Below are positions 24,010 through 34,700 of a stretch of 64,000 bases of DNA, in pieces. Numbering within the stretch: position 1 is the stretch's first letter; each line of letters opens with the position of its first letter. This stretch comes from Acanthopleura granulata (taxonomy: Eukaryota > Mollusca > Polyplacophora > Chitonida > Chitonidae). Where the stretch lies: contig JABBOT010000031.1 in assembly GCA_016165875.1 (NCBI GenBank), positions 3,433,232 through 3,497,231 of the forward strand. Reading direction: 5' to 3'. Both the position numbers and the translations under genes were made by a program. The notes under the pieces were generated by a model. It made no database searches. It saw only the letters and a program-made list of their open reading frames with translations, and was not told where the DNA came from.

Positions 24010-27000
24010 GTAAGTATATATTTAAATTATTTCTTGTTTGGGTAAGACGTCACTGCTTAGCACAGAAAAACAAACCCAAAATTGAATATGTGATCACATA
24101 GGATATTAAGTTTCCAGTGCGTCATAAAAATAAGCCCAACCACAACATATGTGGGGGAGGGAGACTTGTGAAGGTTGTGGTGAGGAAACATTAGGTGTAC
24201 AAAACCAACTTCTTATGATTTATACATTGAGAACAAAAACTGTTTTACTTTATCTCTAAATCCTCCCATCCTTAGTACTCCTGAACAATGATAGAAGACC
24301 GATTATTACTGATAATAACATATGTGAATATTAAAATTTATGACGCTGGCACGAGAACATTTCTTAAAAGCTACGCACCACTTTAGTTAACAACACACCA
24401 GAGAATTCTGTGCACACGTTAGAATTTTGTCCGTAATTGGTTGCACAATTTTACAAAAATGTTGAACGCTATATATCTGTAAAATTTATTTTAAGTGAAC
24501 TAGCATATATCATTTGAAGAAATTAGTTATAACACTTATTCAAATTCATTGCCGTGTTTACAGAGTTTCGACTATACAGAGCAGGCGTCAAGGTAGCTAG
24601 ACGCTTATGTAAACAGAATGCGAGTTCAAAAAGTAAAGTGTGCACGGAGTTCATGAGCCTGCTGGCAGACACGGTGAAGAACACAGAGGGTGGTCCAACT
24701 AAGGAAGGCGGGAATACAACACCCAGCACCGGAGGTGACGACAGTTCAAACGGTAACGAGGGTCTGTGTTTTTATTGCCCAACTAAATTAAATCTGGCCT
24801 AGTGATGAACTTGCTAGTGCAGTACACTAACCCAGAAGCCCCTCACATGTGCGGATGCTATGAGTTCAAGTCCAGGTCTGACTGACTTACTTTCCGGCCG
24901 TACGAGGGAAGATCTGTAAGCAGCCTGCGGATGGTCTTGTGGTTCCTCCCACCATAACGCTTCCACCATATAATTTATGAGATAACAATAATATTATTAA
25001 TATCATTTATTAAGATAATATATCTACACTCGGATAGAGAGAAGAATTTACTGCACCACGCATTACATTCATAAGGCGTTACAATGCATTTGTACATAGG
25101 GGCTTATAGACTGAATAAAGCAATAGGGTTTTTTTTAATGAGAAGATCTGTACTTTGAAGATCAATTCGCTGAATAAAACGTAGTTTTTTAATAGAAAAT
25201 ATGTGATATGTTGACTAGAGTCGCCAGCTGTTTTTATTTTAACGTCAATCAGTAGAAGTGCGCACATATATGTAGACTTACGCAGGTAAATTGTCTTTAT
25301 AAACAAACAACTCCTAAAGTTGATCACATTGCGTGTAAACTTGAACAACGATGCCTGCGTTTGTCTCATTCACGTTACACGTTAATACATGCACAGAATG
25401 GAATACATGTCATGGGTCTGGCGGTACCACATGCCTCGTTTTGAGAGCTCCTCAAGCAATTCGCCGTTACTCAGCTAAGAGTTTTAAATTTCCTTTACTT
25501 TCTTTGTTTTTTACACTTTTTTTTATAAACTTGAAAGTGTCCAGTGCTAATAGGCGCTTAATGAGTGTTTACCTGTCGCAAATGCTATTTTAATAATAGC
25601 GGTTACCCTTAGTCTTTACATAAGTACAGTTTTCTTTATGCCTATTTAAATTTAAATGCCAAACTTACATATTTACAAAGTAATTATATGCACAAGCGCT
25701 ATGTGCATTCCACTGGTTTATAATCTTGAATGGGTAAAGTTAGCGAAAGTGGTTATAATATGTAGTATAGATTGCAGGCGAATATTTATATTTACATTTC
25801 ATTACGTCCAAAAAAATACAAATAATGCGGTTCACACAGATTTACTAAATAAATTATCTGCGAAGAAGAAAAATTACTCAAAATATCCGCTTACTGTCCG
25901 TGCTGAGTGTTGGGTATAAATGACACCCATTTTTCTCGAACCGTATAAAGAGTTTAACTATTAAATCGTGATTTGCACTCAAAGATCAATAATTGGACAT
26001 CGATACTATTTTCCAGTCCCTGATAAGAGCTTTCTCGACTCCAATTCAGAGGGTAACCTTGTCAAGTCACGTGTCTGGAACCGGTCAATCGGAAGCGAAT
26101 TCTCATACCATAATATGCATGTACCTGTGGCGCCAGAATATGGAAGACGCGTAAACTCATATTCTCAGATAAATACCGTGTCATGAATTTTTCATCCAGA
26201 AAAACACCAAAAAATCTTTATCGAAAAAGTTGGTATTTGTTTTTCCCTTTATATATTCCGTGGGTCGATTGGAGTGAATTGAGATATAGACTCTATATGG
26301 AAATAATTTTGTTTAGAAAGCGAAGCATCCAAATAATGGTTCATTATGGCGGTTTATAGCATCCGTTTTTGCTAACAAGTTGAGGTAAAACGTGAGCTCT
26401 ATCAGCCAAGATATCTTAGACCGGTAACCGGTAAACCATCCCATCTGTCGTAATCGTGTCACCTTTCCCTGCAAACATGATGTTGTTTGAAAATTGTGCA
26501 ATCCACATAGAAAAATTTGTGACATCTCCGTAACTTGGTCACGTTTTCTCTTGTGACGTTGGGCAAGTCGTGCAACAATCTCACCCTAGGCTTTTTAATT
26601 TTTGGCGTTACCACAAGCCGTCAACGTCCTAGTTGCAGAAACAACTTCGTCTCTTTTCGTTGAAATGGTTCCCCAACTTTTGTAGCGTCAGGCAGGAGTT
26701 CCCTGTTTGCTTCCACGGCCAGTCAAAATCTTTTTTTCATGTAGATTTATCTGCCGTTCTATAAATATCACACACACTTTCTTTGTCTGAGAAGATCCTC
26801 TCAGATATATAATTAAATTTGCGTCACCGAGCACGTCATACAGATTTCTGTTTGCTCATGCGTGTATCTGTTTTATTTTCTACTTCCGACCACGGAGAAA
26901 GTTTTGAGACTCCAGAAATCGACTCGCTCGTAGTGCTATTAAATCGTTTAACAGTCGCTTGTTAGGCTCAGCAAGAGATTGGGCACTGATATCACTAGCT

Positions 27001-29192
27001 GATTATGCTATCGTGTAGAGCATTGTCCTTCCAGATTCGTTTTGGTGACGAACAACTATTGCATGCACAGTCAGGGCCATGGGCCCTCTATATTTTGATG
27101 TATAAGGGTGTCGGGTTGTGCATCCATCTTTAAATTCTGATAAATTTATATTTGTCTTTGTTAAAAATATATTTTCATATTATTATTAACATCTTTCAAA
27201 CATGTTTTATGTGGAACAATAGTCAAAGTATCCATTCGCCTTTGATTAACAAATCCGAAATGCACCATAGCCGTAATAAACCGGGAGAGGGAACTAATCG
27301 CTCAAATTATCGAAAATAAGCTCTCCCAGTGTCGGGTGACGGCGTTCTGGTTGTGACGTCACCATACGTCAGCTTGACTGAGGAGCTACATGTATTAATA
27401 GATCGGTGTCTCCTGGTAGGAGAAATACCAGCATAACCTATAGCATCTCCTAAACCCGGTAAATAACTCAGATGTTTGTTAGTAGTCTCCTTGAGGATAA
27501 CACTTTAGAAAGTCAGCAGGACAAATAATTATGGCTGCTTCACCAATGTGTAACCAATACAACACAGATACAATTCCCCGACGTGAGATAATATGAGTTG
27601 AGAACGCTCGTGAGCCCGATTGCGCGGTCTAACATTCGTTGAATACCACTTTGTCTTCCACAGGTAAGGTGTAGATATCTGTCTGTCGCATGTACAAGGG
27701 ATAATTCCTGGTATAACGCAAGCACTCCGGTTTTCTCCAACGAAACAACCAACAGTCTTTGTGCAAGTAAACATTTTTTTATAGTATGGCGTTATAAATA
27801 AATATATTTTATTATTTTCAGACTCTTCTATTATGAACATGTTCGGCAACAACGGACTCCAGTGGGGAGGGTAAATATAAAACGTCACATGTGCACAGCC
27901 GGACGGGAAACTAGCCAATCGGAGGGCGAATGCCTGATCATTTTTGTCCGCTGGAATCACCATACAAAAGAGACGCGCATCCAAACAAGCAAAGGTGTCC
28001 CATTTGATGACTGTTCCCTGACACACAGAAATAATTATTTGAAGAAAAACAAGGCATTTACATTATATTTGCAGAGTACATTGTGGGTGTAAATCGTGTT
28101 ATAGCTGGAATTTTTTTGCATAAAACCTTTCCATCTGTTACCGTGTTAATGCTTAACATGAATATGTTCAACGCAAACATGTGATGCGGTAAGGGAAAGT
28201 ATGTCAACAGGCTTGATACATATGTCGTTTCAGGATGGAATTTTTTTTTGTCTTTTGCAAACCAAATTTTTATATTTTCACGTCATTCGAACATAATTTA
28301 CATGTATGCTTATTTCATAAGCAATATCTTTACGACAATATGTTCATTGTTATGACAGAGGTCACTATTAAACTTTTTCTGGATATACTTGCCTTAATCT
28401 GTACGCGGTATTCAAGAATGTTTGACTTATATGATCGGTGCCCGCATTACGGTTTGAAGAAACCGGAAAGAGCTTTCCACCTGGATGCGATTCATTAGAG
28501 TGAGCTGCACTTGAATTCACAGCGTCAGAGGTTTTTGAGGCATTATACTGTGCTGGCACGCCAACAATTTGACCACGTAGGCCCCCTTTGCACAGACATG
28601 GCAGACCACTTTTTTTAGAACCGAAAACGCATGTTCGGTATGTGCACTGTTGGCATATTTCTACTTGGCTTTACGCCGACAGGCGTAACATGCAGGGACC
28701 TTCGAAAGGGCGATGTGTTTTTCTGGCTCTGCTTTGATTCAAAGACAGAAAAAGTGTTTGCCGTCATAAAGGTTAAATATTCTGGAGTATAGTGCGACTC
28801 ACCAATCACACAAACGAGTCAAATCCACCGAGACATTACATATATGGGGTACAAACTGAAAGAGATGTTGTAAGAAAAAAATTGACATGTTGTGTTTAAA
28901 ATAATTTTTCTGCTGTACTGCTTATGAACGGATCCGCTTACGAGATCAAAAAAAGCACCTTGCCAAGAAGACGGCACAGATGTGTAAACACATTTGGCGA
29001 CCTGTCACCAACAAGTCTTTAAGAATTGTAGTCTTGGTGATTCTAATTGTGGAACAAGTAAATGATTCATCTGCTATTTCAATGACTTCCGCAGGGTTCA
29101 TTAGTGGAAGCCTGAACCAAAACGGTTGTCTGGAACATGTTCAAACCAACTGTGGGCAAAATCCACACATTAAATATACACAACTCTCATGA
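23934..29192 (+). CDS. Gene C: small secreted four-cysteine protein (3 exons, predicted)
   Basis: The exons 23934-24009, 24564-24752 and 29095-29192 join in frame into 120 residues plus stop. A strong signal peptide (MKSAFIIIALLLLTPMTEG) is followed by a basic amphipathic segment with two Cys (RLYRAGVKVARRLCKQNASS, KVCTEF), a Gly/Thr/Ser linker and a C-terminal part with two more Cys (NQNGCLEHVQTNCGQNPHI). An AATAAA lies 272 nt after the stop. Small size, secretion and four Cys would fit a peptide hormone, an effector or an antimicrobial-type peptide, but I recognise no family. The third exon is the weakest, because the intron is 4.3 kb. Confidence 0.5.
24564..24752 (+). CDS. Gene C exon 2: basic/Cys segment and Gly-Thr linker
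   Basis: This 189-nt exon, phase 1-1, has acceptor GTTTACAG and donor GTAACG. It encodes FRLYRAGVKVARRLCKQNAS and then an acidic low-complexity TEGGPTKEGGNTTPSTGG. If the donor is not used, the frame stops at 24800-24802 next to a SINE. Confidence 0.55.
24793..24980 (+). mobile_element. SINE copy abutting gene C exon 2
   Basis: The head TGGCCTAGTGATGAACTTGC, GAGTTCAAGTCCAGG and GCCTGCGGATGGTCTTGTGG are recognisable. It begins about 40 nt after the gene C exon 2 donor and supplies the stop codon reached if that donor is not used. Confidence 0.65.
24990..29090. other. Gene C intron 2 / gene-poor stretch
   Basis: I found no supported exon. A 49-nt acceptor-donor pair at 27822-27870 is noted as a rejected exon of gene C. 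The 165-codon minus ORF at 27529-28026 has no recognisable features. Confidence 0.5.
28400..28560 (-). mobile_element. SINE fragment, diverged
   Basis: GTACGCGGTATTCAAGAATG, TATATGATCGGTGCCCGCAT and GAAGAAACCGGAAAGAGC resemble the reverse SINE body. Confidence 0.45.
29095..29192 (+). CDS. Gene C exon 3: C-terminal two-Cys segment and stop (tentative)
   Basis: Acceptor ACTTCCGCAG in phase 1 leads to FISGSLNQNGCLEHVQTNCG then QNPHIKYTQLS and TGA. The same frame is open upstream to an ATG at 28980, so an independent 70-residue ORF is the alternative. Confidence 0.38.
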
Positions 29193-29463
29193 ACAAGAAC
29201 AATGTAGTTCACAGAAAACACAAAATTATCACCTGGGAAATTCATGTTAAATACAAGTGTGTCAGATTACAATGTCGATATTTTACTTCAGAAATCAATT
29301 TGGGGACACGTTGTTGGAGTAAACAGAGATGATAAAAATTCACCACAGGAAAGTAGGTGGTCTAGCTGATTAAGTATCCCTTTCTTAAACTCTATCTGAC
29401 GGCCATTTTCAGTGCTCTATCTTATTACTAGTATGTATCTTACCTCTTTCTTTTAGTTAATCT

Positions 29464-29469
29464 AATAAA
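29464..29469 (+). terminator. Putative polyadenylation signal of gene C
   Basis: AATAAA on the plus strand, 272 nt after the proposed gene C stop. Confidence 0.35.
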
Positions 29470-29774
29470 AACTTCGCCCAAACTTTACCATTACGAGTGA
29501 AATATTAACAATTTTAAAAAATGCTGCCGTTTACAAAAATAGGGCACAGGTAAAAGGGCGCTACATACGTCCACAGCAAGATGTTGGTTTGCTACCTCTA
29601 ATGGAGCAGCAAGCGAAGAGGTAAAGCCTAAGATACAGGTCCTAGTCATAAGGAACATCTGTAATGTTTGTGGAGAGCACAAATTCATGGAGAACATGAT
29701 ACGGACAAGGGAACGACAGAGAAATGGGCAGACTTTTTGGTGGAGGTCATGAAACCAACCGGTATACATAAATG

Positions 29775-30630
29775 ACCTTGGACCAAGGTCATAACACACT
29801 CCAAACCTAAGGAGCATTTGTTCAAAGGATGAAAAACTTTTGTAAAGTTATCGTTCTTATATTATAGTCTATACCAAAATTTTAGCATAAAGTGCTATGG
29901 TGACCTTGACCTTGAAGTAATGCCTTTGGCTCAAGGTCTTGACACACCCGCCTGGAGTAAGCAACATTTATCCAAAGTGTAACGTTCTTCAAAGTTGTCG
30001 TTAAAAAGTTATGACCCGGAGAAGGCATTTTTACCTTGAGGTAATGACCTTAGGAGAAGGTCATTACACACCCTCCAGACCTAATGAACATTTGTGCAAA
30101 GCATGAGCCTCTGCAAAGTTATCATTCGAATGTTATGACCAGGACCAAAATTTTAGGATTATGTGCTATGGTGACCTTGACCTTGAGCTAATGACTGTGT
30201 CCAAGCCATGATACACCCCCAGACCTAAAGAACATAAGTTGTCGTTCAAGAGTAGAGTTAGGACCCGGAGAAGACGGTGAGATTTATGTGTTATGTTGAC
30301 CTTGGCCTTGAGCTAATGACCCTGGGTCAAGGTCATGACAAACCCTCCAGACCTGAGAAACATTTGCGCAAAGCATGAGCTTTTATTAAGTTATCGTTTG
30401 AAATTTATAACCCGAACCAAAATTTTAGGATTATGCTCTCTGGTGACCTGTGGTGACAAAATAACCTTTGCCAAGGTCATGACACATCCTCCAGATGTAA
30501 GGAACAGTTATGCATTGTATAAGCTTCTACAAAGTTGTCGTTAAAAAGTTATGATTCCTGCAAGGCGGCCGGACGGACGGACAGACAGACGGACTCCGTC
30601 ATAATATAATACCTCCGCTTTCTTCGGAAA
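29775..30630 (+). repeat. Dispersed/tandem repeat rich in TGACCTTGACCTTG, ending in GGACGGACGGACAGACAGAC
   Basis: Degenerate units repeat roughly every 130-150 bp with phrases such as GTGACCTTGACCTTGA, TCAAGGTCATGACA, CCTCCAGACCTAA and AAAGTTATCGTTCGAA. The stretch closes with a GGACGGACAGAC run near 30570. This resembles an abundant repeat of marine molluscs; I cannot name it. Confidence 0.75.
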
Positions 30631-31138
30631 GGTACGTATAAAAACAAATTGTACAGAAATAAAAGGTATGTGAAATGTACATGTATGTTGTTCAGCCAAC
30701 ATTTATGCGTATTTTCGTTTATAGCCGTTAATTTTACCAGCATAATACCACCGGCAGATATACATTACAATTGAGATTTTAAATAAAAAGCATGAATAAA
30801 CAAATAACTGGCTACATTTATCAACACGTATTACGAAATAAAAAAAGAAATCAATCTTGTGTAAAGCATTCAAATATTTCAGGACAAGTACAAAATATGA
30901 AAGGAAGTTCTAACACAGAAAATTCAGGTACATTGAAAACAACATTTCCATGCAAAGTGCGTACATTCCTGTTAACAAATTATGAAGCACATACCAACAC
31001 AGGGCATCAACACCCCTCGCATTTTTCATATAATACCGATGCTATATATAACACTAGTTCCTTTCAATGCGTCAAAAGTGCCTGTACCGTTCTTTTTTTA
31101 ACTTGTAATCCTGTACAAACATAAGTTGCAGGAGGCCT

Positions 31139-31144
31139 TTTATT
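31139..31144 (-). terminator. Putative polyadenylation signal of gene A
   Basis: The minus strand reads AAATAAAA here, 324 nt past the gene A stop codon. It is the nearest canonical AATAAA I found after the stop; cleavage would then fall near 31.12 kb. Confidence 0.45.
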
Positions 31145-31467
31145 TGCCAGAACACAACATCCCTTGGTATATACAAGACGTAACGTTAGTTTAAAAAATA
31201 ACACCATTAAAATCCGAACTTTTTTATGTCATCAACAGGAGTAGTAAATAAATAGCAATGATATATACACATGCACATATATATCACTTCCGTCTTTTTG
31301 TATATGACATTGCTATCCATTTTGCATTTAGAAAAATATAACAAGCAAACACAAAGAAATCCTCTTTTTTTGCCCCTTTGTTCGGCACGTTTTTGTCTCA
31401 GAAGAATTCCACGTTGATATCACTCCATGGCTGACACCCTTATGAGGTTAGAGTAACAATATTGATC

Positions 31468-31760
31468 TCAAAAACGGGGGGCGCGCAGGGGTGGGTGGGC
31501 TTCACTACCTCCCCAGGCAATAACGGGCTTAGTAGCCGTCGTGTCTGTTCTCGAAAGTCCTAAGGTGCCTGCGGCACTGGACGCGCTCGTGTGGGACAAG
31601 GTACTCTTGAAGCTCGAGACGCTGGTACATCTCTGGGTTTTCGAAGAGTAGAGCTTCTTGCCGATTATCGCCAGAGCTATGAGCAAAATGCATAGCGCAA
31701 CGGTTACCCCTACAGCTACGCCAGCGGTGGAGCTCTCTGTGGATGGTGATAAACGTGTAC
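31468..31760 (-). CDS. Gene A exon 24: transmembrane helix, cytoplasmic tail, stop
   Basis: From acceptor TTCGCAG the frame reads [14 protein letters not shown], then the membrane span [20 protein letters not shown], then [11 protein letters not shown] and a Ser/Thr-rich tail ending PPLRAPRF and TGA at 31468. The positive KK after the helix fits a type I orientation. The tail has no recognised kinase, ITAM or NPxY element. A downstream AATAAA at 31139-31144 supports the end. Confidence 0.87.
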
Positions 31761-34700
31761 CTGCGAATATAAAATGCTATATAGCACTTATTTTATGTTA
31801 TTTTATTCACTTTATTTTTTTTCTTATTACTTTATGTTTCATTTTATTCCCTTTTATTTCTTTTTGATTTATTTATTTGAATGGTGTAGCACACGGTAAT
31901 CAAAAATCTGTCACTTATATGACGGCGGCCAACACTGTGGTCGAAGGAAACCGGGAAGAGCGTGTGGAGAACCGACGGCCACCCGCAGGGTACCATGTAG
32001 TTATACAATAGTGAATAGATCATAACTTATAATCCAGTGATTCCACAGATCAACTTAGCATAACATAGAACGAATATTGAAGTTACTACACCTTCCATCT
32101 GTATTTCGGCTTTTAACTTTGTGGCATCTTCAGGAAATATGTACAATAAAGAATAAATATACAGGCTTATATACATGTAGCTGTGTGTGTGGTGGGGGTA
32201 TCCAAGTATTCAAGAAATTAAAAGCATGGAAGGCGGGCAAATGAATGATGGCGATGATTACATAATATGAAAACGATAGCAGGCAGGTAGTGGACACATG
32301 CAATCTTGAGGAAAATGATGTACGTGTAGATGGAAACAGAGCAGAGAAAGGGAATGAGCTGGTGGCGTGGGGTAACAATGACGCAAACAATATAAACAAA
32401 ATAAAAGAAAGAACATGCGACACACGAAACTAGGTTATTTGAATGCATACAGCTCTCTACACGCTGTGATGCTATAATTTAGCTCTGACTGGTTTTGCTT
32501 TATAGCTAGTGTCTTTAATAAGCAGTTTGTTCCAAGGTTTGGCTCTGTCAATTAATTTGGTGTTTCTAAATATGATGTATGAAGATGCAGGTATAGTGTT
32601 TGGTGTTATGAAACCGGTCTGGGGGAGTGAATAAGTCAAAGACATACTGGAAATCGGAGCATTGCTCAGTATGATTATGTATTGTTGCTGTTGTTGGTAC
32701 AGGTATGTCATCGGGTGCCTGCATCAACTTACATTGCATTGTCTGGCTGTTGACGCGGGTTTGGAGGTTCAAAACCGGTCATGAAAAGGGAAATTATAGA
32801 CTCTCCCTGTTTCCCCACCTGTTGTGCCTCTCCCTGTTTTTTCACCTGTTGAACCTCTCCCTGTTTCCCCACCTGTTGGGCCTCTCCCTGTTTCTTCACC
32901 TGTTGAACCTCTCCCTGTTTCCCCACCGGCTGGGCCTCTCCCTGTTTATTCACCTGTTGAACCTCTCCCTGTTTCCCCACCTGTTGGGCCTCTCCCTGTT
33001 TCTTCACCTGTTGAACCTCTCCCTGTTTCCCCACCGGCTGGGCCTCTCCCTGTTCCTCCACCTGTTGGGTCTCTCCCTGGTTCCCCACTTGCTGAGCCGC
33101 TCCCTGTTTTCCCACCTACTGGGGTTATGTGTATGTGACTAGAAGTGGTTGACGATGCTCAGGGGCTTGTTTGCAATGTTCTGCGTTTGTTGAAGACCGT
33201 TTGTCTTCTAACAATACACTTCGTATATCTCTATGACGCATGAGGGAAAGTTTGTCCACCCATGTTCCTGATATTGTATTAATTAAAAATTCCCGAGTAA
33301 AGAGTTAAATAGCAATCAAATCACCAACAAATCTCAAAGAATTTAGTCAACTTCAACTATATTTACGCGCCAGAAAGAAAAACATATGATCCTGTAAATA
33401 AATAGTATGGACATTGATAGGAATACAAAGCTCATACCGGCCTCATCTGTCACAGCAGTTGGAATAAAATGTGCAATGTAGCTACATTAGATGCAGATGT
33501 AGAGGCAACAGCTGTGTGCTGAAGCATTGTATCAGACTGTGTACGAGTGAGTATCATAACACATATCCCAGCACTGTGACGTCATAGATCCCTTTTGGCA
33601 GCAAAACACCCTCTGATTGCTGTATTTCTAGGTTCTACCCACCTCAGTCTTTATTTCCAATTTAAATACTGCATAAACTACGGAAAAATAATAAAAACCA
33701 CATTTGAAATCAGCACAAAATTGCCTTTTAGATGATGAGTACTTTCCAAAAATGAGGTTTGCTCTTTTAAGCTACGGTTTCGTTGTTCAATATTTGACCT
33801 TGCAGAAACTTACCCATTTGAGCCATATTGACAGTGACTGTGGCTGGCGTGCTGCTATGTGACGTGGTATGGGCTGTAATTGTGACGTCATACTCTTCAG
33901 GTTGGTAAGTTCCGTCCAGAATCAAGGATGACACCTTCCCAGTAACGTTGACAGCCACTCTATTCCCATTTACCGTACTTCGCAATGTAACACTGTAACC
34001 TTCAAGGGAAATAAGAACAATACTGAACGATGGATGTAAGCTCAAAGGCTGTGAGGAACTTCTGGTGGACTTCTAAACAACATCACCATGCACCGGACTC
34101 TGTTGGTTTTGGCAGTGTTGTTTATTTCAGAGGAATGAATGGTGCATGTACGTGGGAAGAAAAGTCAAATATTTTGTCTGTCGGCAACCTGCGAATGGAG
34201 GTGGGTTTCCCTTGGGCTCTGCACGGTTTCCTCCCACCATAATGCTGGTCGCTGTCGTGTGAGTGAAATATTCTTGAGCACGGCGTAAAATATCAATGGA
34301 ATAAATAAGTAAATAAATCAAATATTTTTATCATATTGTTGTGTGTGTCTATTTTAGATGTTTTCATTTACTGTTAGCCAGTTGTTTACCCTGCACAAAG
34401 TCTGCGGACTCTATGGAAAACAGTCTTTGTCTTGGGATTATATATAGATAGCGCATACCAGATTGAAAGCACTTCCTTTAATTCCTGGTTTAATTCTCTA
34501 ATTTTACATTGGTTGATTAGCCTGTGTGTCTAAAAGTAGTTGAATCCTTCTGGAACCTATATAAGGTTCTGAGAAGAGGTTTTTTAATATATCCAGTACG
34601 AGCTACGCGTGTGTTTGACACACTCTTATAGAGTCCTTTATACTGATGATGTAAGCTGGTGATACCAGTTGTTTTGGAGGACAGTTTTCTACAACTCCGA

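Noticed and set aside
27822..27870. Extra gene C exon (ACTCTTCTATTATG... to GTAAAT)
   Set aside because: Good acceptor and donor, but its 49 nt change the phase, and inclusion before the 29095 exon gives an immediate stop. It remains possible as an alternative exon.
27529..28026. 165-codon minus ORF
   Set aside because: Composition looks random; no domain, no plausible splice neighbours.
32705..33142. Long ORFs on both strands at the 27-bp minisatellite
   Set aside because: They follow from a repeat unit whose length is a multiple of three; no phase-compatible splice sites or start context.
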